NCBI RefSeq assembly: GCF_007830615.1
Contig: NZ_VLLI01000005.1
Location: 62,001-126,000 of the forward strand
From: Mucilaginibacter frigoritolerans
Lineage (GTDB): Bacteria > Bacteroidota > Bacteroidia > Sphingobacteriales > Sphingobacteriaceae
Length of the DNA stretch: 64,000 nt
Direction of reading: 5' to 3'
Shown here: positions 28,524 to 37,713 of the stretch, piece by piece
How positions within the stretch are numbered: position 1 is the first letter of the stretch
Layout: every line of letters starts with the position of its first letter
The notes under the pieces: generated by a model
What the model saw: only the letters and a program-made list of their open reading frames with translations
Database searches by the model: none
What the model was told of the DNA's origin: nothing
Made by a program: the position numbers and the translations under genes

Positions 28524-29021
28524 ATGATTGACAGCAAGTGGAAAAGTTTTAAGGTAACCGGCGATTATAATATTGACATCAGAAGCTTATATGAAGCGTG
28601 GGCAACTACGGAAGGTATTGAGAAATGGTTTTTACGGAAAGCAAATTATTACACCGTACCCTTACGCCTGCGCGAGGTGGATGAATTTATTTTAAAAGAG
28701 GATACTTACGAGTGGTATTGGTTTGGTTATGATGATGATATGGTAGAAAAGGGTCAGATACTGGAAGCTAACGGAACCGATTTTATAAAGTTTACTTTTT
28801 CTGGTGGTAGTACGGTAAGTATCAGTATTTATAGCCGTAATGGCGTTTCCATTGTTGAACTTTTACAGGAAAACATCCCATTGGAAAATGACCCCTCACA
28901 GAACCTTTTTGTACAATGCCAGATAGGGTGGACCTTTTACTTGGCCAACTTGAAATCGGTACTGGAAGGCGGTGTTGATCTCCGCAATAAAAAGCTGGAG
29001 GTAAGCAGCAATTTCAAATAG
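28524..29021 (+). CDS. SRPBCC (START-like) domain protein
   Basis: This 165-residue protein is one SRPBCC/AHSA1-type lipid-binding fold. An N-terminal beta strand precedes the helix SLYEAWATTEGIEKWFLRKA, then strands follow, among them DEFILKEDTYEWYWFGY, GTDFIKFTF and VSISIYSRNGVSIVEL. A C-terminal helix ends it (GWTFYLANLKSVLEGGVDLRN). Family members bind hydrophobic ligands or act as Hsp90 co-activators; nothing here narrows the role. Its own promoter element lies upstream. Confidence 0.82.
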   Translation: MIDSKWKSFKVTGDYNIDIRSLYEAWATTEGIEKWFLRKANYYTVPLRLREVDEFILKEDTYEWYWFGYDDDMVEKGQILEANGTDFIKFTFSGGSTVSISIYSRNGVSIVELLQENIPLENDPSQNLFVQCQIGWTFYLANLKSVLEGGVDLRNKKLEVSSNFK

Positions 29022-29063
29022 AATAAAAAGCTTTAGGCTGACAAAAAGCTAATGGCATTTAAT

Positions 29064-29071
29064 TAGTTTTG
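29064..29071 (+). promoter_or_regulatory. -7 promoter element (TAGTTTTG) of ribE
   Basis: Exact TAnnTTTG match, 36 bp upstream of the riboflavin synthase ATG. No FMN riboswitch signature was recognised in the short leader. Confidence 0.4.
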
Positions 29072-29107
29072 CCAGCAAATACTCCATTTTAAGGAGACTT
29101 ACGCAAC

Positions 29108-29692
29108 ATGTTTACAGGAATAATAGAAACTTTAGGAAAGATTACTTCTTTGGTTCACGATCAGGGAAATTTACATATCACAGTAGAATCATCTATCTCA
29201 TCAGAGCTGAAAATTGACCAGTCTGTTGCCCACAATGGTGTTTGTTTAACGGTTATTGCACTGGCAGATGGTAAACACACCGTAACTGCTATTGAAGAAA
29301 CGCTGAATAAAACCAGTCTGGGTCATTTAAAACATGGCGATTTGATTAACCTGGAACGCTGCATGCAAATGAATGCCCGCCTGGATGGCCACATTGTACA
29401 AGGGCACGTAGATCAAACGGCTATCTGTACCGCCTTTAAGGAATTAGATGGCAGCTGGGAATATACTTTTGAGTACGATGCCTCAAACGGCAATGTAACG
29501 GTTGAAAAAGGCTCTATCTGCGTAAACGGCATCAGTCTTACAGTTGTTAATTCAAAAATCAATAGTTTTTCGGTAGCTATAATTCCTTATACATTTGAAC
29601 ATACCAATCTGCAACATGTGCGCGAAGGTTCAACCGTAAACCTGGAGTTTGATATTATAGGAAAATACGTTGCGCGTTTAATGCAGCGTTAA
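29108..29692 (+). CDS. ribE: Riboflavin synthase, alpha subunit
   Basis: This 194-residue protein begins MFTGIIETLGKI, the invariant start of riboflavin synthase, and has two lumazine-binding domains (about 1-96 and 97-194). Each has a matching motif: VAHNGVCLTV in the first and CVNGISLTVVN in the second. HLKHGDLINLERCM and ARLDGHIVQGHVDQ lie at the junction. It dismutates two 6,7-dimethyl-8-ribityllumazine molecules into riboflavin and a pyrimidinedione. It is a single gene; other rib genes are not in the window. Its stop codon overlaps the stop of the convergent TPR gene within a TTAA. Confidence 0.96.
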   Translation: MFTGIIETLGKITSLVHDQGNLHITVESSISSELKIDQSVAHNGVCLTVIALADGKHTVTAIEETLNKTSLGHLKHGDLINLERCMQMNARLDGHIVQGHVDQTAICTAFKELDGSWEYTFEYDASNGNVTVEKGSICVNGISLTVVNSKINSFSVAIIPYTFEHTNLQHVREGSTVNLEFDIIGKYVARLMQR

Positions 29693-30837
29693 TGCGTTAG
29701 TTCAACCATTCGTCTTTTGGCATAAGCTACGTAGGACTGCTGCTCCTGTGGCGGATTACTTTTAAGGTACTTTCTATAGTTTTGTAAAGCCTGTTTCCTG
29801 TTTCTTAGTTCTGTATCATACATGTTTGCCAGTGCATAATATGTTATGGGCTTCACTCCGTATAATAAGCTTTTTTCATAGGCATTTACCGATTTCTTAA
29901 GCTGATGTATTTTATCATAAGAGTCGCCGATTTCACTGTAGTATGAACACGCATTAGGTGATACTGCTTCTTTAATGGCCTTATCAAAGTAAACTATGGC
30001 CATTTTTTGGTCTTTCAGCGCTTTATAACTCATCGCAGTATAATAGTATGACGTTTCGCTCGGTGTTTGATTTTGTTCCAGTATTTTAAAAGTATTAATG
30101 CTGTTAACATATTGATTAAGATGAAAATATGAAGTCCCCAACATATTTATTACCACACTGATCTGATCACCTGACTTTATAAGCTTATTGCATACTTCAA
30201 CAGTTTCCGGGTACTGTTCCAGGCGGTATACAGTTTGCGCCTTTGCAAATAATAGCAATAGGTTTCCGGTATCAGCCTTAAGGGCAATGTCTACAACGGT
30301 ATCGGCATTTTTATAAAATTTAAAGTTGAGGTAAAAGGTCGCCAGATCATAAGCCACGTCAGGTTCAACAGGGTTAATTTTGTTGGCTTGATGTAAGTAC
30401 TTTATTGCACCAGGAATGTCCCCTGCATTTTGTGATAGAGTACCCATTTGTTTCAATACATTAAAGTTCGTACTGTCTTTAAGTAATATTTTTTTGTAGT
30501 AGCCAATAGCCTTAACATCGTTTCCGCGGCGGGCATTTATACTGCCAAGATTAAATAACGCAGCTATATTGGTGGTATCAGCATCATAAATACGCTGGTA
30601 ATATCCATCAGCATCAGGGAGCCTTCCGGCCATCTGTGAAGCATATGCCAGACCTGATAATATTTTCACATCGCTTACGGGCTCGGGGTGTGTTTTCTTC
30701 AAATAATCTGCAGCTTCAGAAAATCGTTGCGTTTGATAATATTCAAGCAAAAGTGAGTCGGCAGCTTTAGTGTTTGGCTGGGCTATTAATAATTTAAACA
30801 AGGTTATCAGAATGGTAGTGAGTACACTTTTTTTCAT
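29689..30837 (-). CDS. Exported tetratricopeptide-repeat protein
   Basis: This 382-residue protein has an N-terminal signal-like segment (MKKSVLTTILITLFKLLIAQ), then about eight TPR units. Clear copies are AALFNLGSINARRGNDVKAI, FNVLKQMGTLSQNAGDIPGA and DVAYDLATFYLNFKFYKNAD. The last part (ITYYALANMYDTELRNRKQA, about 330-350) is also TPR-like. TPR arrays are protein-interaction scaffolds, and this one should act in the periplasm or envelope. It ends within four bases of ribE on the opposite strand. Confidence 0.85.
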   Translation of the reverse strand: MKKSVLTTILITLFKLLIAQPNTKAADSLLLEYYQTQRFSEAADYLKKTHPEPVSDVKILSGLAYASQMAGRLPDADGYYQRIYDADTTNIAALFNLGSINARRGNDVKAIGYYKKILLKDSTNFNVLKQMGTLSQNAGDIPGAIKYLHQANKINPVEPDVAYDLATFYLNFKFYKNADTVVDIALKADTGNLLLLFAKAQTVYRLEQYPETVEVCNKLIKSGDQISVVINMLGTSYFHLNQYVNSINTFKILEQNQTPSETSYYYTAMSYKALKDQKMAIVYFDKAIKEAVSPNACSYYSEIGDSYDKIHQLKKSVNAYEKSLLYGVKPITYYALANMYDTELRNRKQALQNYRKYLKSNPPQEQQSYVAYAKRRMVELTH

Positions 30838-30930
30838 TTAACTAATTTATTAGTTAAATGTGATAAATCCAAATTGTCAAACATTTTCCGGAAAATGATG
30901 TTCCTTAAACATTACCAAAACATAACAAAT

Positions 30931-31221
30931 ATGGATAAGTTAAAGAAGTTCGGATTGATGGAAAAGATTGTCCATGAATTGGAAGATTTGAAAAATAGTC
31001 AACAAGCCATTATTCAAAAACTGGCAAAAATTGAAGTTGACAATATAGAGTTAGGGGATAAACGCCTTGAAAAGGACCTGCCCGACATGCACCAGCGTGT
31101 AACTGATAACCTTGATACTATTGCAAGTATTCTGGAGGATTTTGCTTCACAAACCGATAAGTTTAGTGATAACAACAATATTGCTGCGCTAAAAGAGCAG
31201 GAAGCCTTAGCTAAGCACTAA
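30931..31221 (+). CDS. Small coiled-coil hypothetical protein
   Basis: The chosen start at 30931 gives a 96-residue product beginning MDKLKKFGLMEKIVHELEDL; an earlier in-frame ATG at 30874 would add 19 residues with no conserved look. The sequence is highly charged with heptad-like leucines (LEDLKNSQQAIIQKLAKIEV), so a helical coiled coil is likely. No known domain was recognised. It is followed by a clear terminator, supporting a genuine single-gene transcript. Confidence 0.6.
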   Translation: MDKLKKFGLMEKIVHELEDLKNSQQAIIQKLAKIEVDNIELGDKRLEKDLPDMHQRVTDNLDTIASILEDFASQTDKFSDNNNIAALKEQEALAKH

Positions 31222-31227
31222 ATAATA

Positions 31228-31260
31228 AAAGACCTGCGAATAAGCTTCGCAGGTCTTTAT
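31228..31260. terminator. Intrinsic terminator
   Basis: Perfect 13-bp arms (AAAGACCTGCGAA and TTCGCAGGTCTTT) enclose a 5-nt loop 7 bp after the stop at 31221. The A and T ends would let it act in both directions, towards the minus-strand gene ending at 31291 as well. Confidence 0.85.
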
Positions 31261-31290
31261 TAATATTTGCAGGGAGTATTTTAGTCTCAG

Positions 31291-32283
31291 TTACTGGTAC
31301 TGAATATAAATAGGAGCAGGTTTTAATTTCAGTAGTTCGGCCGGTGTTAACATACGGTGAGGCTCATTTTTTATATCATTTTTATAAAACAACTTAAAGC
31401 CTGTAAATTGTACCGGTTCCTGCTCTATAAAGTAAAAATAAGATCCCTTTTTCAAATCAGGACCGCCCCAGCCATCCATATCCATTACCAATTGAGTTTC
31501 AGGACGTAGTTTGATGTTTTTGTAATTGGTTACCATTCTTTTGGTAAAGCGGTGTATAATGAAAATTTTAGGCGGCAGGTTATACTTATTTACTAATGAT
31601 GCCAGGTATTTGCTTACATAATTAACATCTTCTGCATCAAAAGTACCTATCCTTTTACCGGGAATACTGCCTTCTTTCATCGAAAACTCCGGATCAATGC
31701 CTAAATGAACATTAGGCATTTTTAAATATTTTTCTAATAGCGGAACTTCTTTTTCAACCGTACTGAAACCTACCTGCAGATCTAAAAATACAATAGCATT
31801 TATAGAGTGCGCCATGTGTATTACGCTATCAATCTGCTTAAAGGGCATGCGCAGGTTGTGCAGGCCATTGGCACCAGCGTAAGCCTGTGCAGTAACGCAG
31901 ATATAATGTAAGGCAGGTTTTACTGGTGTATTGGGATCTGCTTTTTCCCAAACCTTTACTTCACCTTGCAATTTGGTTAACATCACTTTTGGTGGATATT
32001 GACCCAGCACCCCCATGTTTTTAGAATACATGTTGCCATAATAGGCTACCACCCGGTAAAATGGTAATATAGCACCCGGCAAAGGATAAGGAGCATTTTT
32101 TACAGGCCATCTGCTGCTTTTTCCATTAGCCAATTTTAGTACTAATGAATCGTATAAAGTTGTGTCTAAGGTTTTAACAGTTGTGTCTTTGTATTTTAGA
32201 TAATTAACTTTCGCAGATGCGGATGTATAGGTTAAAAGAACCAGGGCTAATATTGAAAAAAGGATAGATTTGTTGTTTTTCAA
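31291..32283 (-). CDS. Secreted protein of unknown function, possible TIM barrel
   Basis: This 330-residue protein has a signal peptide (to about TSASAK, residue 25). The mature part alternates strands and helices: LPFYRVVAYYGN, ALHYICVTAQ, INAIVFLDLQVG, VHLGIDPEFSMKEGSIPGKR, KIFIIHRF and QLVMDMDGWG. This beta/alpha series and the DPEF and DMDGWGG motifs suggest a glycoside-hydrolase-like barrel. I do not recognise the family and do not assign an activity. It is a single gene between terminators. Confidence 0.65.
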   Translation of the reverse strand: MKNNKSILFSILALVLLTYTSASAKVNYLKYKDTTVKTLDTTLYDSLVLKLANGKSSRWPVKNAPYPLPGAILPFYRVVAYYGNMYSKNMGVLGQYPPKVMLTKLQGEVKVWEKADPNTPVKPALHYICVTAQAYAGANGLHNLRMPFKQIDSVIHMAHSINAIVFLDLQVGFSTVEKEVPLLEKYLKMPNVHLGIDPEFSMKEGSIPGKRIGTFDAEDVNYVSKYLASLVNKYNLPPKIFIIHRFTKRMVTNYKNIKLRPETQLVMDMDGWGGPDLKKGSYFYFIEQEPVQFTGFKLFYKNDIKNEPHRMLTPAELLKLKPAPIYIQYQ

Positions 32284-32477
32284 AATAGGTAGTTTATGAT
32301 TAATGATAAATATTTTGTTAATGCCTTATTGCCTTTTTGTAAAGACTAAAATAGGTTTGCAAAGCATATCGCAAATGTGCAGGTAATTTATTTAATTTAT
32401 CAATTCATTTTCGAGATAATCTCCATTTTATTAGAATAAGGGAGATTGTTATATTTTTTATCCAGACTGGAAAAAGT

Positions 32478-32516
32478 AGACTTACGGCGTTTTTCAAAAA
32501 CACCGTAAGTCTTTTT
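32478..32516. terminator. Long hairpin terminator
   Basis: Ten-bp arms AGACTTACGG and CCGTAAGTCT extend inward by a five-T/five-A stem and are followed by TTTTT on the plus strand. It lies 15 bp beyond the minus-strand stop at 32527. Confidence 0.75.
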
Positions 32517-32526
32517 AATACTAATT

Positions 32527-32787
32527 TTAATTTGAGGATGTTGTGGTTGTAGTTGGCGCCGGTGGTGTTGCCGGGGCAGGCGCTGTGTCCGACGCATGTG
32601 GTTTGTAAATTGCACAAGTAGCAAAATCAATAATAGCACCTGGCCAAAAAATTAAGATAAAGGATTTCGAAAAATAGAATTCCAATAGTTGACTTTGGGA
32701 ATAATGAATTTTGTGATTTAATAATTGCATTAATAAGGGATTTGGGTTTCCCAAATATATAGGATTAAACGAAAAGAACAAACCCAA
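32527..32787 (-). pseudogene. Possible remnant of a small exported protein gene (C-terminal part)
   Basis: The minus-strand frame ends with FWPGAIIDFATCAIYKP followed by an Ala/Pro/Thr-rich tail. That recalls the end of small Bacteroidota envelope lipoproteins with a PGxIVDxATGAIYK-like motif. The start of the frame overlaps the hscA terminator hairpin, and no signal peptide or lipobox is visible, so the N-terminal part looks lost or replaced. The hairpin just past the stop supports a once-functional gene. It is equally possible that this is non-coding. Confidence 0.35.
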
Positions 32788-32810
32788 AACTTTAGTTTTG
32801 GGTTTGTTCT
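32775..32810. terminator. Intrinsic terminator downstream of hscA
   Basis: Perfect 17-bp arms (AGAACAAACCCAAAACT and its complement) with a TT loop, 7 bp beyond the minus-strand stop at 32817. Confidence 0.85.
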
Positions 32811-32816
32811 AATTAT

Positions 32817-34673
32817 CTATTCAATACTTTTTCCCTTCATTGCAGTGCTTATAGCTTCATCCATCAAGCGTTCAGCAAACGGACGGGTAAACTCATTCAG
32901 CTCATCAATTGATTTGTGAATCAAATCTTTGTCGCCGCTGGTTAACGCATCTTTTAACTTTTGGACGTATTGGGTTGTTTCGCTTATTTCAGTTATCGAT
33001 AAAAAGTTGCTGTACTTTTTTATAAAGTTCTCAACTGTATATGTCATTTGTTCACCTTCTGTGCGGGCTTCAATCAGCATTCGCTGTGCTACATCATCTT
33101 TAGCATGGGTAATACTGTCCATCAGCATTTGTTCAACCTGGTCGTCTGTTATGCCGTAGGTGGGTTTTACTTCTACCTCTTGTTTCACACCGGAGCGAAG
33201 CTCAATGGCCTGAATTTTTAAAATGCCATCTGCGTTTAACAGAAAGTTAATATCCACTTTTGGGAAGCCAGCAGGCATAGAAGGGATACCTTTCAAATCA
33301 AATTCAGCCAGTTTACGGTTTTCTTTAATCAGATCACGCTCACCCTGGTACACGGCAATTTTCATATTTACCTGCCCATCAATAGAAGTTGTGTACTGTC
33401 TTCCGGCTTTGGTGGGTATTTTTGAATTACGCGGGATAATTACATCCATTAAACCACCCATGGTTTCAATTCCAAGCGAGAGGGGAGTAACATCAAGTAG
33501 TAAAATATCGGAACGGTTACCGGCTAAAACATCGGCTTGTATAGCTGCACCAAGAGCAACTACTTCATCTGGATTTACTTCATCATGTACAGGGCGTCCG
33601 AAAAACTCAGCTACCATTTTTTTAACCAATGCCGTACGAGTTGAGCCGCCAACCATAATCACTTCATCGATCTGGCCGATTTCCAGTTTGGCATCTTTTA
33701 AAGCATTCTGGCAACAGGTAATGGTTTCCTGTACTTTGGGTAATATTAGCTCGTTAAAAGTATTACGATCTATAGTATACCATATATCGCCTATTTTTTC
33801 GTTAAAAAGACTTTGATGTGCAAATGCCTTTTTTGCTTCTTCAGCCTTTAAACGCAGTCGCTGGGCTAGTTTATTATCGGCAATAAGGTCAGCTTTGTTT
33901 AGTTGGTTTTTCTCTATCCAGTAGTCAACAATGGCGCTGTCAAAATCATCACCTCCTAAAAAGGTATTGCCATTGGTTGATAAAACCTCAAAAATGCCGT
34001 TTTGGATCTGTAGTATCGAAACATCGAATGTACCGCCGCCCAAGTCGTAAACCGCAATTGTCTTTGTTTCTTCCGGATTTAAACCGATGCCATAAGCCAG
34101 ACTCGCTGCGGTAGGCTCGTTTACAATACGTAAAACATCTAGTCCTGCAAGCTTACCTGCATCTCGGGTAGCCTGGCGCTGTGAATCGTTAAAATAGGCG
34201 GGAACGGTAATAACCGCGCGGTTAACAGGCGTTTTTAAAGCATGTTCGGCACGTACTTTTAATTCTTTTAATATCAGGCCGGATAGTTCTATTGGCGTAT
34301 AAAATTTGTCACCAACTTTTATTTTTACCAGGCTTTCGCTATCATCATCAATAACTTTATAAGAAAAAAAGTCTTTATAATTCTCGATGTCTTTATAAGA
34401 ACGACCCAACAGACGCTTTACCGAGAAAACAGTGTTTTGCGGATCGGTTATTAAATAGTCTTTAGCCTCATTACCAACGGTAATATCTCCTGTTGGGCCA
34501 AAATGTACAACAGACGGCACCAAAACGCCCTTGCCGGTATCATTAATAACCTGTGGGTTTTTATCAGGGTTGATAAAAGCCACTAGGGAATTGGTAGTTC
34601 CAAGGTCAATACCTACAATTAATTCTTCCTTTTGTATAGAACCTGTTGCCAGGTTGATAGAAACTTTAGCCAT
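32817..34673 (-). CDS. hscA: HscA-like Hsp70 chaperone
   Basis: The 618-residue protein starts at the ATG giving [17 protein letters not shown]; an upstream in-frame alternative start adds seven residues. The ATPase domain has [26 protein letters not shown] and the [11 protein letters not shown] loop. The substrate domain has [45 protein letters not shown] KGIPSMPAG and [10 protein letters not shown], which match HscA (Fe-S assembly chaperone) better than DnaK, and the DnaK-type acidic C-terminus is absent. It should help transfer Fe-S clusters from IscU. No hscB, iscU or fdx gene is adjacent. Confidence 0.88.
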   Translation of the reverse strand: MAKVSINLATGSIQKEELIVGIDLGTTNSLVAFINPDKNPQVINDTGKGVLVPSVVHFGPTGDITVGNEAKDYLITDPQNTVFSVKRLLGRSYKDIENYKDFFSYKVIDDDSESLVKIKVGDKFYTPIELSGLILKELKVRAEHALKTPVNRAVITVPAYFNDSQRQATRDAGKLAGLDVLRIVNEPTAASLAYGIGLNPEETKTIAVYDLGGGTFDVSILQIQNGIFEVLSTNGNTFLGGDDFDSAIVDYWIEKNQLNKADLIADNKLAQRLRLKAEEAKKAFAHQSLFNEKIGDIWYTIDRNTFNELILPKVQETITCCQNALKDAKLEIGQIDEVIMVGGSTRTALVKKMVAEFFGRPVHDEVNPDEVVALGAAIQADVLAGNRSDILLLDVTPLSLGIETMGGLMDVIIPRNSKIPTKAGRQYTTSIDGQVNMKIAVYQGERDLIKENRKLAEFDLKGIPSMPAGFPKVDINFLLNADGILKIQAIELRSGVKQEVEVKPTYGITDDQVEQMLMDSITHAKDDVAQRMLIEARTEGEQMTYTVENFIKKYSNFLSITEISETTQYVQKLKDALTSGDKDLIHKSIDELNEFTRPFAERLMDEAISTAMKGKSIE

Positions 34674-34691
34674 GATATGTATAACAACGGG

Positions 34692-34699
34692 CAAATGTA
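34692..34699 (-). promoter_or_regulatory. -7 promoter element of hscA (TACATTTG on the minus strand)
   Basis: The minus strand reads TACATTTG, an exact TAnnTTTG match, ending 18 bp before the hscA ATG at 34673. Confidence 0.45.
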
Positions 34700-34869
34700 G
34701 GAAGTTTTACAAGATGCTGTGTCATATCAGTGTTTTTGATTTTAGAAATTGTATTATGCCCGAATTTTACGTGCCGAAAATTTTAGTGCGGATTTTTACG
34801 TTTATAGGCAAAAGAATTCTTTATAATCTGGTTCACACATTTAATATTTTGTCTTTACTTTCACATCTG

Positions 34870-37707
34870 ATGAAATACCCCTTACTTTTTACCTTATTAT
34901 TAGTTATTGTATCAGCCACAAACACCTTGGCCCAGGAGTTTGGCGGTAACCCTCCATCCATTAAATGGGAACAGATCAATATGCCAGCTGCCAAGGTGAT
35001 ATTTCCGGTCGGTTTGGATTCTGCAGGGTTACGAGTAGCCAATATTGTAAGGCAAATGAACAAAGCCATACAGCCGACTATCGGTTTTAAACAAAGGCAA
35101 ATCAGTATTTTATTACAAAATCAGACTACCATAGCCAATGCCTATGTGGGTTTGGCGCCTTTCAGAAGTGAATTTTACTTAACGCCCGAGCAAAACAGTT
35201 TTGAGATAGGCAGCCTTTCGTGGCCGGAGCAATTGGCCATACACGAGTTCAGGCACGTACAGCAATATAATAATTTCAACGTGGGATTTTCACATGTATT
35301 AAAAGTGTTTTTTGGCGAGGGCGGGCAGGCCTTAGGTAACGATGCTGCCATTCCCAATTGGTTTTTTGAGGGCGATGCTGTTTTTAATGAAACGCATGTA
35401 AGCGAACAGGGCAGAGGACGGCTTCCATATTTCTTTAACGGCTTCCGTGCTTTATGGGTAGATGACCAGGATTATAGCTACATGAAGATCCGTAATGGCT
35501 CTTTACGGGATTATACGCCCGATTGGTACCCTCTGGGCTATATGCTGGTATCATACGGAAGAAATACCTATGGCGACGATTTCTGGAAAAAAGTAACCCA
35601 CGATGCCGCCGCTTACAAAGGTGTTTTTTATCCTTTTCAAAAAGCGATAAAAGATTATTCGGGCAAAGATTTTACACAGTTTAAAAATGATGGACTGAAC
35701 TTCTATAAAAAACAATTTGATTCCACGCTGTCAGGGAATCAATCCGTTAATAGACCGCCAATTAAGCCCCATCAGCATTTTATTGCCGACCGGGAATATC
35801 CTGCCTATGTAAATGACAGCACCGTTATTTACATGAAGAGTACATATAATCATATCCCGGTATTTGTACAAAAAAACGGAGCATATGAAAAAAAGATCAG
35901 TGTTCGTTCGGTTTCGCTGGATACTTATTTCGCATATAGCGATGGTAAAATTGTTTACGCGGCTTACCGCCCGGACTTACGCTGGAACTATCGCGATTAT
36001 AGCGAATTGATGGTGCTCGATGTAAAAACAGGTAAAGAGCACAGGCTTACCAAAAACACTAAATATTTCTCGCCCGATTTTAGTCCCGATGGAAAAACAA
36101 TTGTAACGGTTAAAGAGGGGACTAACGGTAAATGTGAGGTTCATTTGCTAAACGCTGCTGACGGTAAACTGATTGGCATTGTTTCTAACAAGGAAAACCT
36201 GTTTTATACCTATCCAAAGTTTTATGGAAACGATAAGCTGATTGCTGCCATACGCACGCCTAAGGGCCAGATGTCACTGGATTTAATCGACATAAAAACC
36301 GGAAAAAATCAATATCTGCTGCCATTTTCTTATCAACCTATAGCCTTCCCCATGGTGAAAAACGATACGGTTTATTTTTCAGCAACATTAGGAAAAGACG
36401 ACCGTATCTTCGCTTTAAGCCTTATTGGTCATAAGCTATTAGAATTGAATAACTATAACGTCAATTATTCTGTGGGGAACTACGAGGCGGCTATCAGCAA
36501 TAATAAATTTGCTTGGGTTGGCCTTACCGCCTTTGGATACCAGGTTAACGAAGCAGATAAAACAAAACTGCAATGGCAAGCAGTTGATTCGTTAGAGGTA
36601 AGAAACTCATTATATGATTTTGGTATCAGCGTCTTAAAAAGGGATAGCTCAACCGATTTGCTGGCTTCAGTAAAAAATGATTCATTACCCATTACTAAAT
36701 ACCATAAATCGCATCATCTTTTCAATTTTCATAGCCTCGTCCCCAATTTTAATGATCCTAATTATACGCTAAGCCTGCAAGGCGAAAATGTGCTGAATAC
36801 TTTGCAATCGGCACTCTCTTTTACCTATAATCGAGATGAAGGTTATAAACAGCTCGGTTTTGATGCAGTTTATGGCGCTTTATTCCCTTACTTATCTGCC
36901 GGGGCCGACTATACTATTGACAGACGAAGTTATTACAAAGGCTATAATGTTTATTGGAATGAAACCGATCTGCACGGCGGGTTCGAACTGCCGTTTAATT
37001 TAAGTAGCGGGAAAAACTTAACAGGTTTACAAATCGGGAGCGACATATATTATACGCAAAGTATGTTTCAGCAGCCCTTCCGTAATGTCTTCGCTAATCA
37101 GAATTATGCCTATAGTAATGATTATATCAGCTTTAGTAATAATATTCAGCAGGCAAGGCAAAATATATTCCCGCGTTTTGGGCAAACTATTATGCTGAAT
37201 TATAAAACTGCCATAAGCGGCATAAATGCCGACCAGTTCCTTGCAAACGGGTCGTTTTATTTCCCGGGTTTTGCCATCAATAATAACCTGGTTATCAATT
37301 TGGCCTATCAGCAAAAAAACAAAAATAGTGTTATTGATTTTTCGAATGATTTTCCATTTTCGAGAGGTTACACTGCAGAAAATTTATATAACATGAATAA
37401 ATTTGGTGCCAATTATCATTTCCCAATAGCTTATCCCGATGCAGGGTTTGGTAATGCCTTTTATCTATTCAGAATCCGCGGCAACGCTTTCTACGACGAT
37501 ACTTATGCTAACGATTTTTATAGTGATGGCAGCAAATTCAAAGCCACCTTCCGCTCTGCCGGAGCAGAGATATACTTCGATGGGCAATTATTTAATGAGG
37601 GAGCAGTATCCTTCGGTTTCAGATATAGCTATTTGCTTGATCCGGATATTTTTGGAGGCACAGGGCGTAGCCGCTTCGAGATCATCGTTCCGGTTACGGT
37701 ATTTTAG
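34870..37707 (+). CDS. Envelope protein with gluzincin-like protease, propeller and beta-barrel regions
   Basis: The start at 34870 gives a 945-residue protein with a signal peptide (MKYPLLFTLLLVIVSATNTLAQ). An N-terminal zinc-metallopeptidase-like region has H125-E-F-R-H129 followed by WFFEGDA (E167), a gluzincin-type ligand set. The middle (about 260-600) has TolB/WD-type beta-propeller repeats such as YFSPDFSPDGKTIVTVKEG. The last 300 residues are amphipathic strands ending RYSYLLDPDIFGG...FEIIVPVTVF, with an aromatic last residue as in outer-membrane barrels. It is likely an outer-membrane protein exposing a peptidase to the periplasm or surface. A longer upstream reading frame exists but overlaps hscA and lacks a signal. 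Confidence 0.78.
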   Translation: MKYPLLFTLLLVIVSATNTLAQEFGGNPPSIKWEQINMPAAKVIFPVGLDSAGLRVANIVRQMNKAIQPTIGFKQRQISILLQNQTTIANAYVGLAPFRSEFYLTPEQNSFEIGSLSWPEQLAIHEFRHVQQYNNFNVGFSHVLKVFFGEGGQALGNDAAIPNWFFEGDAVFNETHVSEQGRGRLPYFFNGFRALWVDDQDYSYMKIRNGSLRDYTPDWYPLGYMLVSYGRNTYGDDFWKKVTHDAAAYKGVFYPFQKAIKDYSGKDFTQFKNDGLNFYKKQFDSTLSGNQSVNRPPIKPHQHFIADREYPAYVNDSTVIYMKSTYNHIPVFVQKNGAYEKKISVRSVSLDTYFAYSDGKIVYAAYRPDLRWNYRDYSELMVLDVKTGKEHRLTKNTKYFSPDFSPDGKTIVTVKEGTNGKCEVHLLNAADGKLIGIVSNKENLFYTYPKFYGNDKLIAAIRTPKGQMSLDLIDIKTGKNQYLLPFSYQPIAFPMVKNDTVYFSATLGKDDRIFALSLIGHKLLELNNYNVNYSVGNYEAAISNNKFAWVGLTAFGYQVNEADKTKLQWQAVDSLEVRNSLYDFGISVLKRDSSTDLLASVKNDSLPITKYHKSHHLFNFHSLVPNFNDPNYTLSLQGENVLNTLQSALSFTYNRDEGYKQLGFDAVYGALFPYLSAGADYTIDRRSYYKGYNVYWNETDLHGGFELPFNLSSGKNLTGLQIGSDIYYTQSMFQQPFRNVFANQNYAYSNDYISFSNNIQQARQNIFPRFGQTIMLNYKTAISGINADQFLANGSFYFPGFAINNNLVINLAYQQKNKNSVIDFSNDFPFSRGYTAENLYNMNKFGANYHFPIAYPDAGFGNAFYLFRIRGNAFYDDTYANDFYSDGSKFKATFRSAGAEIYFDGQLFNEGAVSFGFRYSYLLDPDIFGGTGRSRFEIIVPVTVF

Positions 37708-37713
37708 AATAGC

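Noticed and set aside
29072..29107. FMN riboswitch upstream of ribE
   Set aside because: The leader after the promoter element is only about 30 nt, too short for the conserved RFN structure.
32400..32639. Minus-strand ORFs of 70-79 codons overlapping the small envelope remnant
   Set aside because: They run through a terminator hairpin, have Arg/Gln-rich unlikely composition and no start context.
34531..34869. Long N-terminal extension of the protease-barrel gene
   Set aside because: It overlaps the start of hscA, lacks a signal peptide, and a proper ATG with a signal peptide follows at 34870.
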